From positions 1 to 35,995 of the forward strand of contig QKYT01000809.1 of NCBI GenBank assembly GCA_003550305.1: DNA of 35,995 nt, written 5' to 3'. The notes under the pieces were generated by a model. That model ran no database searches and was not told the origin of the DNA. It worked only from the letters and a program-made list of their open reading frames with translations. Both the position numbers and the translations under genes were made by a program. This DNA is from Glomus cerebriforme. Its lineage: Eukaryota > Glomeromycota > Glomeromycetes > Glomerales > Glomeraceae. This document shows, one piece after another, positions 1 through 8,740 of this stretch; the stretch's first letter is position 1; each line of letters starts with the position of its first letter.

Positions 1-112
1 AAGTCATTTTTTGACAAATTGAGTTTATAAGCATATACCTATCACTGTCGAAAAATTCTTCTGCACTATTATACTCCATTAACGCTTTCAATTCAAAATT
101 TTNTTCTTCCAT
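1..112 (-). CDS. Hypothetical protein, 5' end only (runs off left edge)
   Basis: On the minus strand an ATG at 112-110 opens a frame that stays open to the window edge, about 37 codons, with one ambiguous base at 103. The product begins with an acidic stretch (MEE, then a segment containing ELKALMEYNSAEEFF). A possible splice donor (GTATATG after GACAGTGATAG) lies near position 36, so the visible exon may stop there. No family is recognised. The ATG is chosen because it is the first in frame and is preceded by A+T-rich, promoter-like DNA. Confidence 0.35.
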   Translation of the reverse strand, partial: MEEXNFELKALMEYNSAEEFFDSDRYMLINSICQKMT

Positions 113-700
113 ATTAGAGCTTTTTTTTTCTCGGAGTTCAAAAAGTGTGAAACATAAATTATACATATATGATATATGTGATGCGTAACACACAGCACAT
201 NATAAACTGNATAAACAAATANGCGTATACACGTGCATGTATATATGTACATGTGACCAAGTAAACTAGTTATGATTAGTCGATCTTAAAGGGTCGCCAT
301 GGCGACAGGGTCGCCAAATACATTTTCCCTAGATTTAAAGATTCATAGAAAAATAATTGATATGGTTGATAATCTTTTTCCAAACATTTTTAGTATTTCT
401 TGTGTTAAAGTCCATATCCAAACTAACTTGGTTGTTATTTAGGTAATCACAACTCAAAGTCATTTTATGGGTTAATCGTTATGGTAAAAATAGTCGCCTC
501 TTTTGTATGTAGATTAAAATGTCAATAATGTAATAAATTTACAAATGATTATAAAAACAACCATTTATTTAATAATAATAAAAAAAGTAAAATAAATAAG
601 TAAATAAATAGTAATTTTTGTTAAGAGAGTTAATAAATATTACTAAATTTATATAAAATTGCTTTTCTGATCATTTGTAAAAACTTTGCTAATTAATTAT
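113..700. other. Non-coding A+T-rich region between divergent/convergent gene ends
   Basis: No sustained reading frame was found. It holds a run of alternating purine-pyrimidine sequence around 210-255 (repeated TATAC, ACGTGCATG, TATATATG, TACATGTG), which could favour left-handed DNA, a G+C-rich palindrome at 293-306, and A+T-rich filler to the stop codon of the kinase fragment at 701. It would contain the promoter of the leftmost minus-strand gene. Confidence 0.5.
293..306. repeat. Perfect 14-bp palindrome, G+C-rich
   Basis: GTCGCCATGGCGAC is a perfect inverted repeat, followed 3 bases later by another GGTCGCC. It stands out in a region of over 75% A+T. It could be a transposon terminus or a protein-binding site; no matching partner end was found nearby. 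Confidence 0.6.
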
Positions 701-1850
701 TTAATTTTCATATTCTGAACGAATTATTGATTTTTCATCAGTTTTATTCCGTTTACCTATTTTAAAATAAAATTTTAGTTATTAATAATTAAATAAATAT
801 AATTATAAAAAAATATGTATTATATTTACTTACCACTATCCTGAATTTCAATGTCTAATTCTTCAATCTTATGTTTACTTGATACATTTACAGTCGAAAT
901 AAGTTCATTACTAGTATAAATTGCGTCTGAATGGTGAATATTTGAAGACTTTATTGTGGAACTTACGTTTGTTAAAGGTCTAAATACTATAAAAAAAATC
1001 AATATTTGTTTTGATAAAATTTATAATTATTAACAAATGTTACAATTACCTTTGTATATTATTAATATCAAGTTCATATTCCTTCGAAATATACTCTAAG
1101 AAAACAAAAGGTTAGTATATATATTTTGATAAAAACAATAATATTAAATTATTAAATATGGTAATTGGTCTTCCAAATTGTTATCTAGTTTTATAACCTT
1201 ATCAAAATATAAACTAAAAAAACGTACCATTAAATGATATTGATAAAGTTGAGTTAATAGATGAAGCTTTAGAAGTAAAAGATCTTAATGGTCTGCTTGT
1301 AAATATTGCTCTTGGATGTTTTTCAGTAAAATATGGACCAAGTAATTTTAATTGTATTAATTCTAACCTTCTTTCCTCAGCCTGGTTAAACTGTTCTGCA
1401 TTTTTTTTTAAAAATTCCCAATTAAAAAATGCATTAAAAACTTCATAAATAGAAGGTCTTTTTGTAGGATCAAATTCCCAACACCTTTTCATTAAATTAG
1501 CAAAACTTTCAGGAGTATCTTTTGTAATTTCAGGACGTTTTCCATTAAGAATATTATAAATAAGAGTGTGATCGTGTTCAACATCAGCAAACGGTTTACA
1601 ACCTGTTTACATTCCCACATAATCATTCCCAAACTATAAACATCAGATGCTTTTGAAAATACTGTACCATTAAATATTTCTGGTGCAACATAAGGTATTA
1701 CTCCATATATTTCATTATTAAATGAAGTTTCACTTGCAGGTTGTGATAGTCCCAAATCTCCGATAAGACAATCTCGATCAAGATTCACTCCCAATAATAT
1801 ATTTCCACTATGAAAATCACGATGTATAAGATTTGCATCTTGATTTTCTT
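701..1850 (-). pseudogene. Protein kinase C-lobe and tail, severed 5' end, one frameshift
   Basis: Minus strand. The catalytic loop (LIHRDFHSGNIL), DLG in the DFG position, the APE motif (YVAPEIFNG), and the W-E-C and CWEFDPTKRPS segments of a Ser/Thr-type kinase C-lobe are all visible. Exons read 1228-1850, 1050-1095, 834-979 and 701-756, with GT-AG introns and matching phases, ending in a Lys/Glu-rich tail at TAA 703-701. The tail (QAEERRLELIQLKLLGP, then TSRPL) is typical of the expanded Rhizophagus kinases. One base is missing near 1604-1610, shifting frame between the WEC segment and GCKPFADVEHD. The entire N-lobe is absent: upstream of about 1850 the same frame continues into a retrotransposon protein. 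Either a broken gene or a chimera caused by rearrangement. Motif identification is secure; the exon ends are inferred. Confidence 0.8.
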
Positions 1851-3312
1851 TGATCTCAATATTATGTTTAACTTTATTAACTCTTCCTAACTTTTCCTCA
1901 TCATATTCAAATATGTCTTCATATTCTTTTATTAATTCTTTAAATATTTCTTTTCTTTCATTACTCATTTCTCCCAAATATGTTTTCTTTTCAAATTTTT
2001 CTTCTTTATTTTCTTTTGGTATCTTTATCGTCTCTTCCTCTTTCAGGCCAAGACTATTCATTTTACTTTATTTTTCCTTTTCCTTTCAGTATTTTCCACA
2101 AAGGAAAAATATTTCTTCTTTCTCTGTATTTTCATATTCATATTCTGATTCATCACTGGAATTACTGATATTATCATTTCCTTTTTCTATATCTGTATCA
2201 GATTCAGTCTCACTTTCTGATTCTTCAAAAGTGACTCCTTTCCTTCCTTTATAATCAATTGGTATTTCATAAGTTTCATTGTCTAATTTTATGGTTAACA
2301 TTCCTTCTCTCATATCTATTATTCCATGTTTTAATAAATCAGTTCCTAGTATCAAATCTTTCCATTTTGAATCGATTACTTCAACTTCTAACATTATTCC
2401 TAAATCTTCATTAATCTTTATCTCTATTTCTGCTATTCCCAAAGATGCTATACTTTTACCATCTGCTATTGTTAATACAATATTACTTTTCTTAATTATT
2501 GGTATATTCAATTCTTTTCTTAATATATTAGATATTGCTGATGGTCCTGCTCCTGTATCTACTAATGCTCTTATCATTTTTCCCTTAACAATTACATTAC
2601 ATCTTGTTGCTTGTGTCCTTCTTTCTTGATTAATATTCTTTATTTCTCCTGAGTGTAGTCAATACTTCAAACCATTTCTTAATTTTCTTGCTACATTAGG
2701 TTTTTCTCTTATATACTGTCCCCATGTCATTGGTACTGGCGCATTCATTATTTCTTTAACTGGATCAAATTTCTCAGTATTTGGTACTCTACGATTTATC
2801 CTTACTTTCTCATTTGTACATTCTTTATGAAAATGCCCACTTTGACCACAGTTCTGACATAAATTATTTCTTCTTCTGATTTCTTTTGCTTTTTGTAATT
2901 GTTTTGGTGTAAACCCTTTTCTTCTTGTTTGAGCTTTTTGTTGTTGTTATTGCTATTGAATATTTCTTCTTCTTTTTCTTTCATTATTTATGACTTTATC
3001 CTTATTTCTTTTACTTCTCCTAGTTGGTACTGGATACATATTATTTTCTTCAATATAATCTTCATTCTCTATTTTATAGGTTTTATATTCATCATACTCA
3101 TATTCATCATATTCATCATATTTGTTCTGTTTAATATTATAAACATCATATTCTTTATCATAATACTCTTCATTAAGATAATTAACTTGGTTATTTCTTC
3201 TATTCATTCCTCTTTGATTTTCTCTACAGATTTTTGATGTATGTCTTTTCTTTCCACATTTAAAATAGGTTACTTTGTTCCAATTAACATCATTTCCATT
3301 ATTATTTCTCAT
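1837..3312 (-). pseudogene. Ty3/Gypsy gag-protease fragment, truncated before the RT
   Basis: A single minus-strand frame carries, in order: a degenerate zinc knuckle (FKCGKKRHTSKIC, first Cys replaced by Tyr) near 3250; an acidic/Tyr-rich spacer; a KGFTPKQLQKAKE segment; an intact CCHC knuckle (CQNCGQSGHFHKEC) near 2840; a retropepsin core with LVDTGAG at about 2560 and LGTDLLKHG at about 2340; and the linker that precedes the RT in Gypsy polyproteins (KEYEDIF, then KHNIEI). Five in-frame stops interrupt it (two near 2950, one near 2660, two near 2085-2070). Two of these sit in a Gln run and look like CAG/CAA to TAG/TAA changes. The RT never appears: at about 1840 the frame becomes kinase. 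No LTRs were found. Family assignment is firm; the 5' limit is uncertain. Confidence 0.8.
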
Positions 3313-3329
3313 AGTTTCCTATCATTTCC

Positions 3330-3595
3330 ATTTATTCTTATCATGTGTGCTTCTATTTTTTTCATTCTATTAATTTCTTTATTTTCGTTCTTCTTCTTTT
3401 TATTCTTTCTTTTCCTTTCATTCTTCTTCTTTTTATTCTTTCTTTTTCCTTTCATTCTTTTTCCTTTTATTATTCTTCCTTTCATTGTTTCTTTTTTCTT
3501 TTATTCTTCTTCCTTTTGTTCTTCCTTTTTCTCTTGTTCTTTCTCTTTGTTTTTCTTTTTCATTCTTCTTTTTCTTTTAAATAAAAAAAAATTAA
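3330..3595. repeat. Long polypyrimidine (+)/polypurine (-) tract
   Basis: About 265 bp made almost entirely of T/C on the plus strand in TTCTTCTTT, TTTTCCTTTC and similar units. On the minus strand this reads as Lys/Glu/Asn-rich codons, so it may be a low-complexity part of the Gypsy gag region. Such tracts are also known to adopt triplex structures and to expand. The open frames on the plus strand here are compositional artefacts. Confidence 0.6.
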
Positions 3596-3730
3596 AAAAT
3601 AATAATAAAAAAGAAAATTTATTAATATACACGTAGTGTGTGGATATGTATCACGTGATATATATCTGTGTCATAATAAATATAGTTGCGTCAATAGCAA
3701 TATCACGCGTTTATTTACATCATGATTTAT

Positions 3731-3830
3731 TTGCGTCATGATGGAACTATTTGCGTCATGATGGAACTATTTGCGTCATGATGGAACTATTTGCGTTATG
3801 ATGGAACTATTTGCGTCATGATGGAACTAT
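3731..3830 (+). repeat. Five tandem 20-bp units inside the left end of the MULE
   Basis: The unit is TTGCGTCATGATGGAACTAT. Five consecutive copies occur at 3731, 3751, 3771, 3791 and 3811; only the fourth differs (GCGTTATG). A half copy follows (TTACGTCATA) and a degenerate one precedes. Each unit contains TGCGTCATGATG, so the array presents regularly spaced copies of one motif about 100-200 bp upstream of the transposase ATG: subterminal repeats that could bind the transposase or a CRE/AP-1-like factor. Confidence 0.9.
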
Positions 3831-3925
3831 TTACGTCATAATCATAAGATCCTATTGTTAAAATTACACAGTCCCTTCTTTCTTGCTCGCTTATCTATGT
3901 TGTTTGACCTTTTGGTATAATCAAG

Positions 3926-6760
3926 ATGAATAAAACAGGACAAGAAAATGTAAGTTGTGGTGAACAATATGATGCTTCACTTTCAATAGTAAATTACACG
4001 CTGCACATAATTTTCTTCTTGTATATGTTCTGTCTTTTGTTCTTTTGTTGTATATGTTTCCTCTATCTTTTCCTTTATTTTCTGTTGTGTATATTTCCTC
4101 TATCTTCTTTATCATCAATCATCTAATTAAAGAATCTGCCTAACAGCTTAATGAAATGACCCCAAATTCATTCATTAATGATAAAACAGATCCAAATTCA
4201 CCTATTGATGATGAAATGAACACAAATCCATTCATTTATGATGAAACAGACAAATCCAATGGACCAGATGAGCCATCTGATTCTTTAGAATTAACTTCCA
4301 GACTTATCTTTACTAACTGGGAAGACTTCAAAAGTTGGATACATATATTTGCGTTAAAAGAGGGTTTCAGCTACAAGATCAGAACAAACGAAACTATTCA
4401 AGGTGTAATGTGAAGGGCTACTTACGAATGCGCAAAATCTGGGACTCATAATCCACAAACTACATCAGATCCAATAAAGCAACGCAATGCTCATTCCCAA
4501 CAAACACTATGTCCTTGGAAACTTAACGTCACTTGTCCAAAAACAGGAGTTGTAAAAATAAACTCATTTAATAATGAATATAATCATCCACTTATCCCGA
4601 TAATTCAAGAAATATTCCCGCAGTTTTGGAAGTTGACAGAGGAAATGTTGGCTGATATAAAGAAGTACATCATCCAAGGGCGAATGGATTCAGTATCTAT
4701 ATATCCCCTATTAAGGCATGACTATCCGGATTAACCTATTCACAAAAAAGATTTGTATAATGTGGTTTATCAGTTTTGACAAAAATACAATCCAGAAGAT
4801 GGGAATGCCTCTCAAATGCTTCAACTATTAATGGACTGGAAGAATTTAGAGCTGCTTTNNGTTNTAAAGACACGATTAGATCNAATCTCAAGAAGGTTGA
4901 TTTCTCTCTTATGGATGTCACCTATGCAAAGAGAATTATACAGCAAGTACAATGACGTCATTATAGTTGATAGCACCTACAACACAAACTGATTTCAGAT
5001 GATCCTTTGTATTGTAGCCATAATCGATAATAATTACAGAACCAGAATCATAGTATGCATGATAATTGAGGACAAAACACTGGATACTTATCGGTGGATA
5101 TTCGATAGTATATTCACCGAAACGGGTGTTTCTTTAGGAGTTATTTTTTCTGATTCTGATCCTTCTTTGGTTCATTTGATCAAGGATATTTATCCCAATA
5201 CTCAGCACCTGCTGTGCATATTTCACATAAATTTGAATTTTCAGAAAAAACTTAAAGGAAAACTAGGCAGTCAGTTTGAGGAATTCCATTGTAAATTTTA
5301 TGTATGTTGCAATTCTCTTTGCAAAGAACTATTCGAACTTCGATGGAGACAATTAATTGAACAATACCCAGTAGCGGTTAAGTATTTGACTAACACTCTT
5401 TATAGTACTAAGAATTCGTGGGTGGTACCTTAGATTCGTAACTGATTTACAGCCAGTGCTCAAAGCACATAGTGAATCGAATCAATAAATAGTCATGTGC
5501 ATAGTAAAGTAGATCATTCTATATTATTATGTAATCTGTTGGTTAGTATTAATGATCATGTTAAGAATGACGAACATTTTGAGCAATTTGAAGTTGAACG
5601 AAATGCCTTACTTATGATTGGTATGCCGATGCTAAATATAAGATTCTTCAGTCAAGTGGACACTATTATCAAAGAATTTTTAACTCCAACAATGCTCGGG
5701 AAACAAAGAGGTCAAATGAATCAATCTGTATGTTATGACATTAGTCAGATCACAGATTGGCGTCATTTGATAGAGGTAGGAATTATTTCAAAATTTATTT
5801 GAGATAGGATGTAAGTTTGCAAAGGGCAATCACAAAATTTATATCTACTAATCTCATTATTTTTGATCGATTCTACATTTCCTACGATTATAGATAGAAA
5901 CCGATAATGAAGAAATAAGTATAGGAATTAGAGAACAAGAGCAAGACACAAGGCAAATCCTTTTGCAATCATTAGTTTTAACTATACCAATAGAAGCAAT
6001 TCTTGAAGTGTAGAACGTACGAGCAACCAGCACACAGGGAATTGGATATTATGTAATTCTACTCAATGAAGGCACGCATCTATGCACTTGTCTCCTTTTA
6101 ATTAATAAGGGATTGGTATGTCAGCACTTTTTTCATGTCGGTACGTACTCTAGACTTGCCACCTTCCACATATGCATGATCCCAAATCGATGGTATATAA
6201 ATTCTGATGTTGAACTGAACGATCTCCTACAACAAAATTCTTTTATCCCAGTATGTGATAAGATACAATCAGAAGATAACATACCATTTGAAAATCCTAT
6301 CACTTTTTAACACTTCTTTTCTATTTGGATTGATTCATGCGGTACTCAACCATCCCAATCAGCCGTAAACTCGCCTAAAGCTATGTATGCAGAATTGGCC
6401 AGATTATCAAAAAAGGCTATTGACTGTGCTCTTAAAAGTGATAACCAACAAGAATTGTTAAATATTTTCAAGGTCTTTATTTATGATGTAAAGAGCAGAC
6501 TAGGACTGGAAAACTTTACTGATATTATTAATCCAGTTGTTATCATGCATAAAGGTCGGCCACTGAAAAGGCTAATAGTGAGTGTTGAAAAGGTTTCAAT
6601 TAGAGAAAAATGGGTTCTAAAAGATATTAGTAGTGGTAATATAATAGAAGACAACAATANTTCAAATATTATAGAAGACTCTACAAATNANACAAAAGGC
6701 CGAAAGTGCAGTAAATGTAAGCAGTATGGGCACTACGTGAAGATGTGTCAAAACATTTAG
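3926..6760 (+). pseudogene. MULE transposase (FAR1-like N-terminus, DDE core, SWIM finger, CCHC knuckle)
   Basis: Three exons in one frame are inferred: 3926-3949 (MNKTGQEN), 4147-5775 and 5894-6760, with introns 3950-4146 and 5776-5893. Visible in order: an acidic leader; a FAR1-type DNA-binding region (ATYECAKSGTHNPQ, about 4420); the catalytic domain with IIVDSTYNTN (first Asp), FSDSDPSLVHLI (second Asp) and LLCIFHINLNF, about 4960-5240; the IESIN segment at 5476; a SWIM finger CTC...CQH at 6085-6125; and a C-terminal knuckle CSKCKQYGHYVKMC. In-frame stops occur at 4411, 4732, 4777, 4990, 5431, 5443, 5470, 5473, 6011 and 6308, and several Ns fall within it. Most stops fit single C-to-T or G-to-A changes of the expected codon. 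The element is therefore not autonomous. Domain calls are strong. Confidence 0.85.
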
Positions 6761-6904
6761 CATTTTATTTAGGGTGCGGGTGCATTTATTTAGGCGCATT
6801 TATTGTACATGATTGGTTAATTGATTTTATATAATAAAACAGTTTAAAGTCACATGATATAAAATTTATTGAATCACGTGATACGTGTCCACACACTACA
6901 TGTA

Positions 6905-8115
6905 CAAATAGAAATCGCCTAAAAAAATTAAAAATTAAAATATATAACAGATAAAAATTAAAAATTAAAAAATAAAAAATAAAATAATTAACATGTAATT
7001 TGTATTTTGATGCATCATTATACTGTATATTATCAGTTATGCAATTATAATGTAACTGTTACACATGTTACATGATGCAGTCACACAATTGTGTACATGG
7101 GGAGTTACCATTTTGGAGTTCTGCATCAACAAGAACCAATAAAAATGATTGAAACAGGGGGAATTCAGACATCTTGAGTCAATGTGCATAGAATTATATA
7201 GTCCTTCGCTACGCTCCAGACTAATTATAGTAATCGTTATATATATCACGGGAACAAGTAATTGCGCAAAATAATTTATTCTCAAACTTTCTCGCACATT
7301 CTCAAAATTATGTAAAGCCCCTTGATGATCTTTATATATAAATAGCATTAAATTCTTTATTGTTAAATTAAGGGGATCCATTGATCAGATTTTCATAATA
7401 TGATCATATTAATGTAATTTTTTCCCAAAGTGTATTCCAAGATTGATCCTGCAAATCATATAAAAAGGTAATGCCCTGATTAGTGAATCCTTTTATCTGC
7501 CTCATGCAAGTAAAATAAAAATCAAACAAAACTAATCAAACCAATCTAACTTACCATTATTTGCATCAATAATATCTCTAATCAATCAAACTCATATTTT
7601 CTGTAAAGTAATAATAAAGTAAATTTGATTTCTTGGCTTGATTCCAAAAAATTGACATCACGATGCTAATCATTTTTTTTTCAGTTCTGTAGATGCTCAA
7701 AGTCAAAGCGGACATATTACCATTCCTGATATACTGTATTTGATATTCGCCGAGAAAATCATGATCGTCAACACGTGCCTCATTGGCGCAATTAAATACT
7801 ACAGAGAAAAAATCACATGACTGTAATTTCAGCTGGGGGCCCCTGCCAAAATCTTACTTATATTGGCGGGCGGTAATTTGGTACAGTATATCAAGCGATG
7901 TTTGGCGCAGAATCGTACTTGAGTTAAAAAAATCGAAATATCTTTAACATATTAGGCAATGAATTTCTTAAATATGAGGTGGAGTGGATTGTTATAAAAA
8001 TAAGTCGTAACGGTAAGAGTGATAATATTGCATTGCCTTCTTTTTACCTCAATTGCTAATCCCCGATTTATATTTTAGTTTTGAAATTACTTAATCTCAG
8101 TGAAGTTCTCTTTAG
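6905..8115. other. Non-coding region with TE-like debris
   Basis: 6905-7000 is A+T-rich with repeated AAAAATTAAAAATT. 7037-7381 is open on the minus strand but encodes nothing recognisable. Around 7200 is a G+C-richer block (TCCTTCGCTACGCTCCAGAC) of the kind found at ends of dispersed repeats. 7840-7920 has another G+C-rich patch (GGGGGCCCCTGCC, GGCGGGCGG). No credible gene was seen. Confidence 0.45.
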
Positions 8116-8340
8116 GGGAATATTATTTTACATAGTCTGTGTGATGATAGTGATATAGATAAACAAAAATTTCATAGATATGGGTGGGATAATTTATTTC
8201 GTGTAGTAAAAGAGTATAGGGATGTGAATCTTTTAGTTAGTGATAGAAATGAATTAACTATAGATATTTTCCTGAACGTGAGAGAGCAAAGAAATAACTT
8301 GATGCTGGGACTCGCATTAAATGGTCTAGGATCCGCGTAA
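8116..8340 (+). pseudogene. Unidentified coding-like remnant (75 codons)
   Basis: An open frame from just after a TAG at 8113-8115 to TAA at 8338-8340 has balanced composition unlike surrounding DNA (segments YGWDNLFRVVKEYRDVN and NNLMLGLALNGLGSA). There is no start codon in a good context and no recognised domain. It lies about 110 bp upstream of another coding-like remnant and could be part of the same decayed gene. Confidence 0.3.
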
Positions 8341-8455
8341 TCCTTGCTAGTCAATAAAATTTCAGTTTATTATTTTTATAATAAAAAAAAATAAGTCATA
8401 ATGTGCATTGGATAATATAATCAGATATTTTATAAATAATATTTCACAATGACTC

Positions 8456-8662
8456 GAATTTTATAATTATAGATCAGCCAATATTAATAAGCTTCAGACT
8501 TACAAAACACGTCCTCATAATAATCAAGATTTGATAAAAAATGAATTTTATAATCATAGATCAGCTAATATAAATAAGCTTCGGACATACAAAACGCGTC
8601 CTTATAATAATCAAGATTTGATAAAAGTTTATTCAGATTTTAGACGCGCTCGTGTAGCTTAA
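8456..8662 (+). pseudogene. Coding remnant containing a tandem 29-residue (87-bp) duplication
   Basis: The frame from GAA 8456 to TAA 8660-8662 encodes two successive copies of a 29-residue unit (8456-8542 and 8543-8629). Each begins EFYN, contains RSANINKL and TYKTRP, and ends NNQDLIK; a basic tail FRRARVA follows. The copies differ at few positions and most changes are conservative (Y/H, Q/R, H/Y). Upstream the frame is closed by TGA at about 8450, so this is either a 3' exon or a relic. Family not recognised. Confidence 0.4.
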
Positions 8663-8682
8663 TAAGTTAATTTTAAATCACA

Positions 8683-8688
8683 TATAAA
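8683..8688 (+). promoter_or_regulatory. Candidate TATA box of the CRN-like gene
   Basis: TATAAA lies 53-58 bp upstream of the ATG at 8741 and is followed by a C/T-rich stretch (CCTCTTTCAAACATC), a usual arrangement for a fungal core promoter. Inferred from position only. Confidence 0.4.
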
Positions 8689-8740
8689 CCTCTTTCAAAC
8701 ATCATTTTCATTTTTCCAAACTAATAAGTCTACAATAACT

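Larger units (their letters stand above)
3628..6904 (+). mobile_element. Mutator-like element (MULE) with 33-bp terminal inverted repeats
   Basis: The left end (3628-3660) and the reverse complement of the right end (6904-6872) match at 29 of 33 positions; both contain GTAGTGTGTGG and the palindrome TATCACGTGAT. The 3.28-kb interior encodes one degenerate MULE transposase. A 9-bp target duplication, usual for the superfamily, could not be recognised in the A+T-rich flanks. It sits immediately upstream (in transcription sense) of the Gypsy gag fragment and may have landed in that element. Confidence 0.85.

Noticed and set aside
1850..2629. Plus-strand open frames of 116-134 codons
   Set aside because: They are Ser/Phe/Leu-rich antisense shadows of the minus-strand Gypsy frame, which carries recognisable protease and knuckle motifs.
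2899..3636. Plus-strand hydrophobic 'membrane proteins' (Phe/Ile/Leu-rich frames)
   Set aside because: They arise from the T/C-rich strand opposite an acidic/Lys-rich gag region; no domain and no start context.
3731..3830. CRISPR array
   Set aside because: The 20-bp units are contiguous with no spacers and lie inside a transposon end in a eukaryotic genome.
3921..4126. Small frames on both strands just inside the MULE
   Set aside because: They cover the first exon and first intron of the transposase; composition is intron-like after the GTAAGT at 3950.
7037..7381. 114-codon minus-strand frame
   Set aside because: No ATG context, no domain, low protein-like character; more likely chance openness or part of a dispersed repeat.
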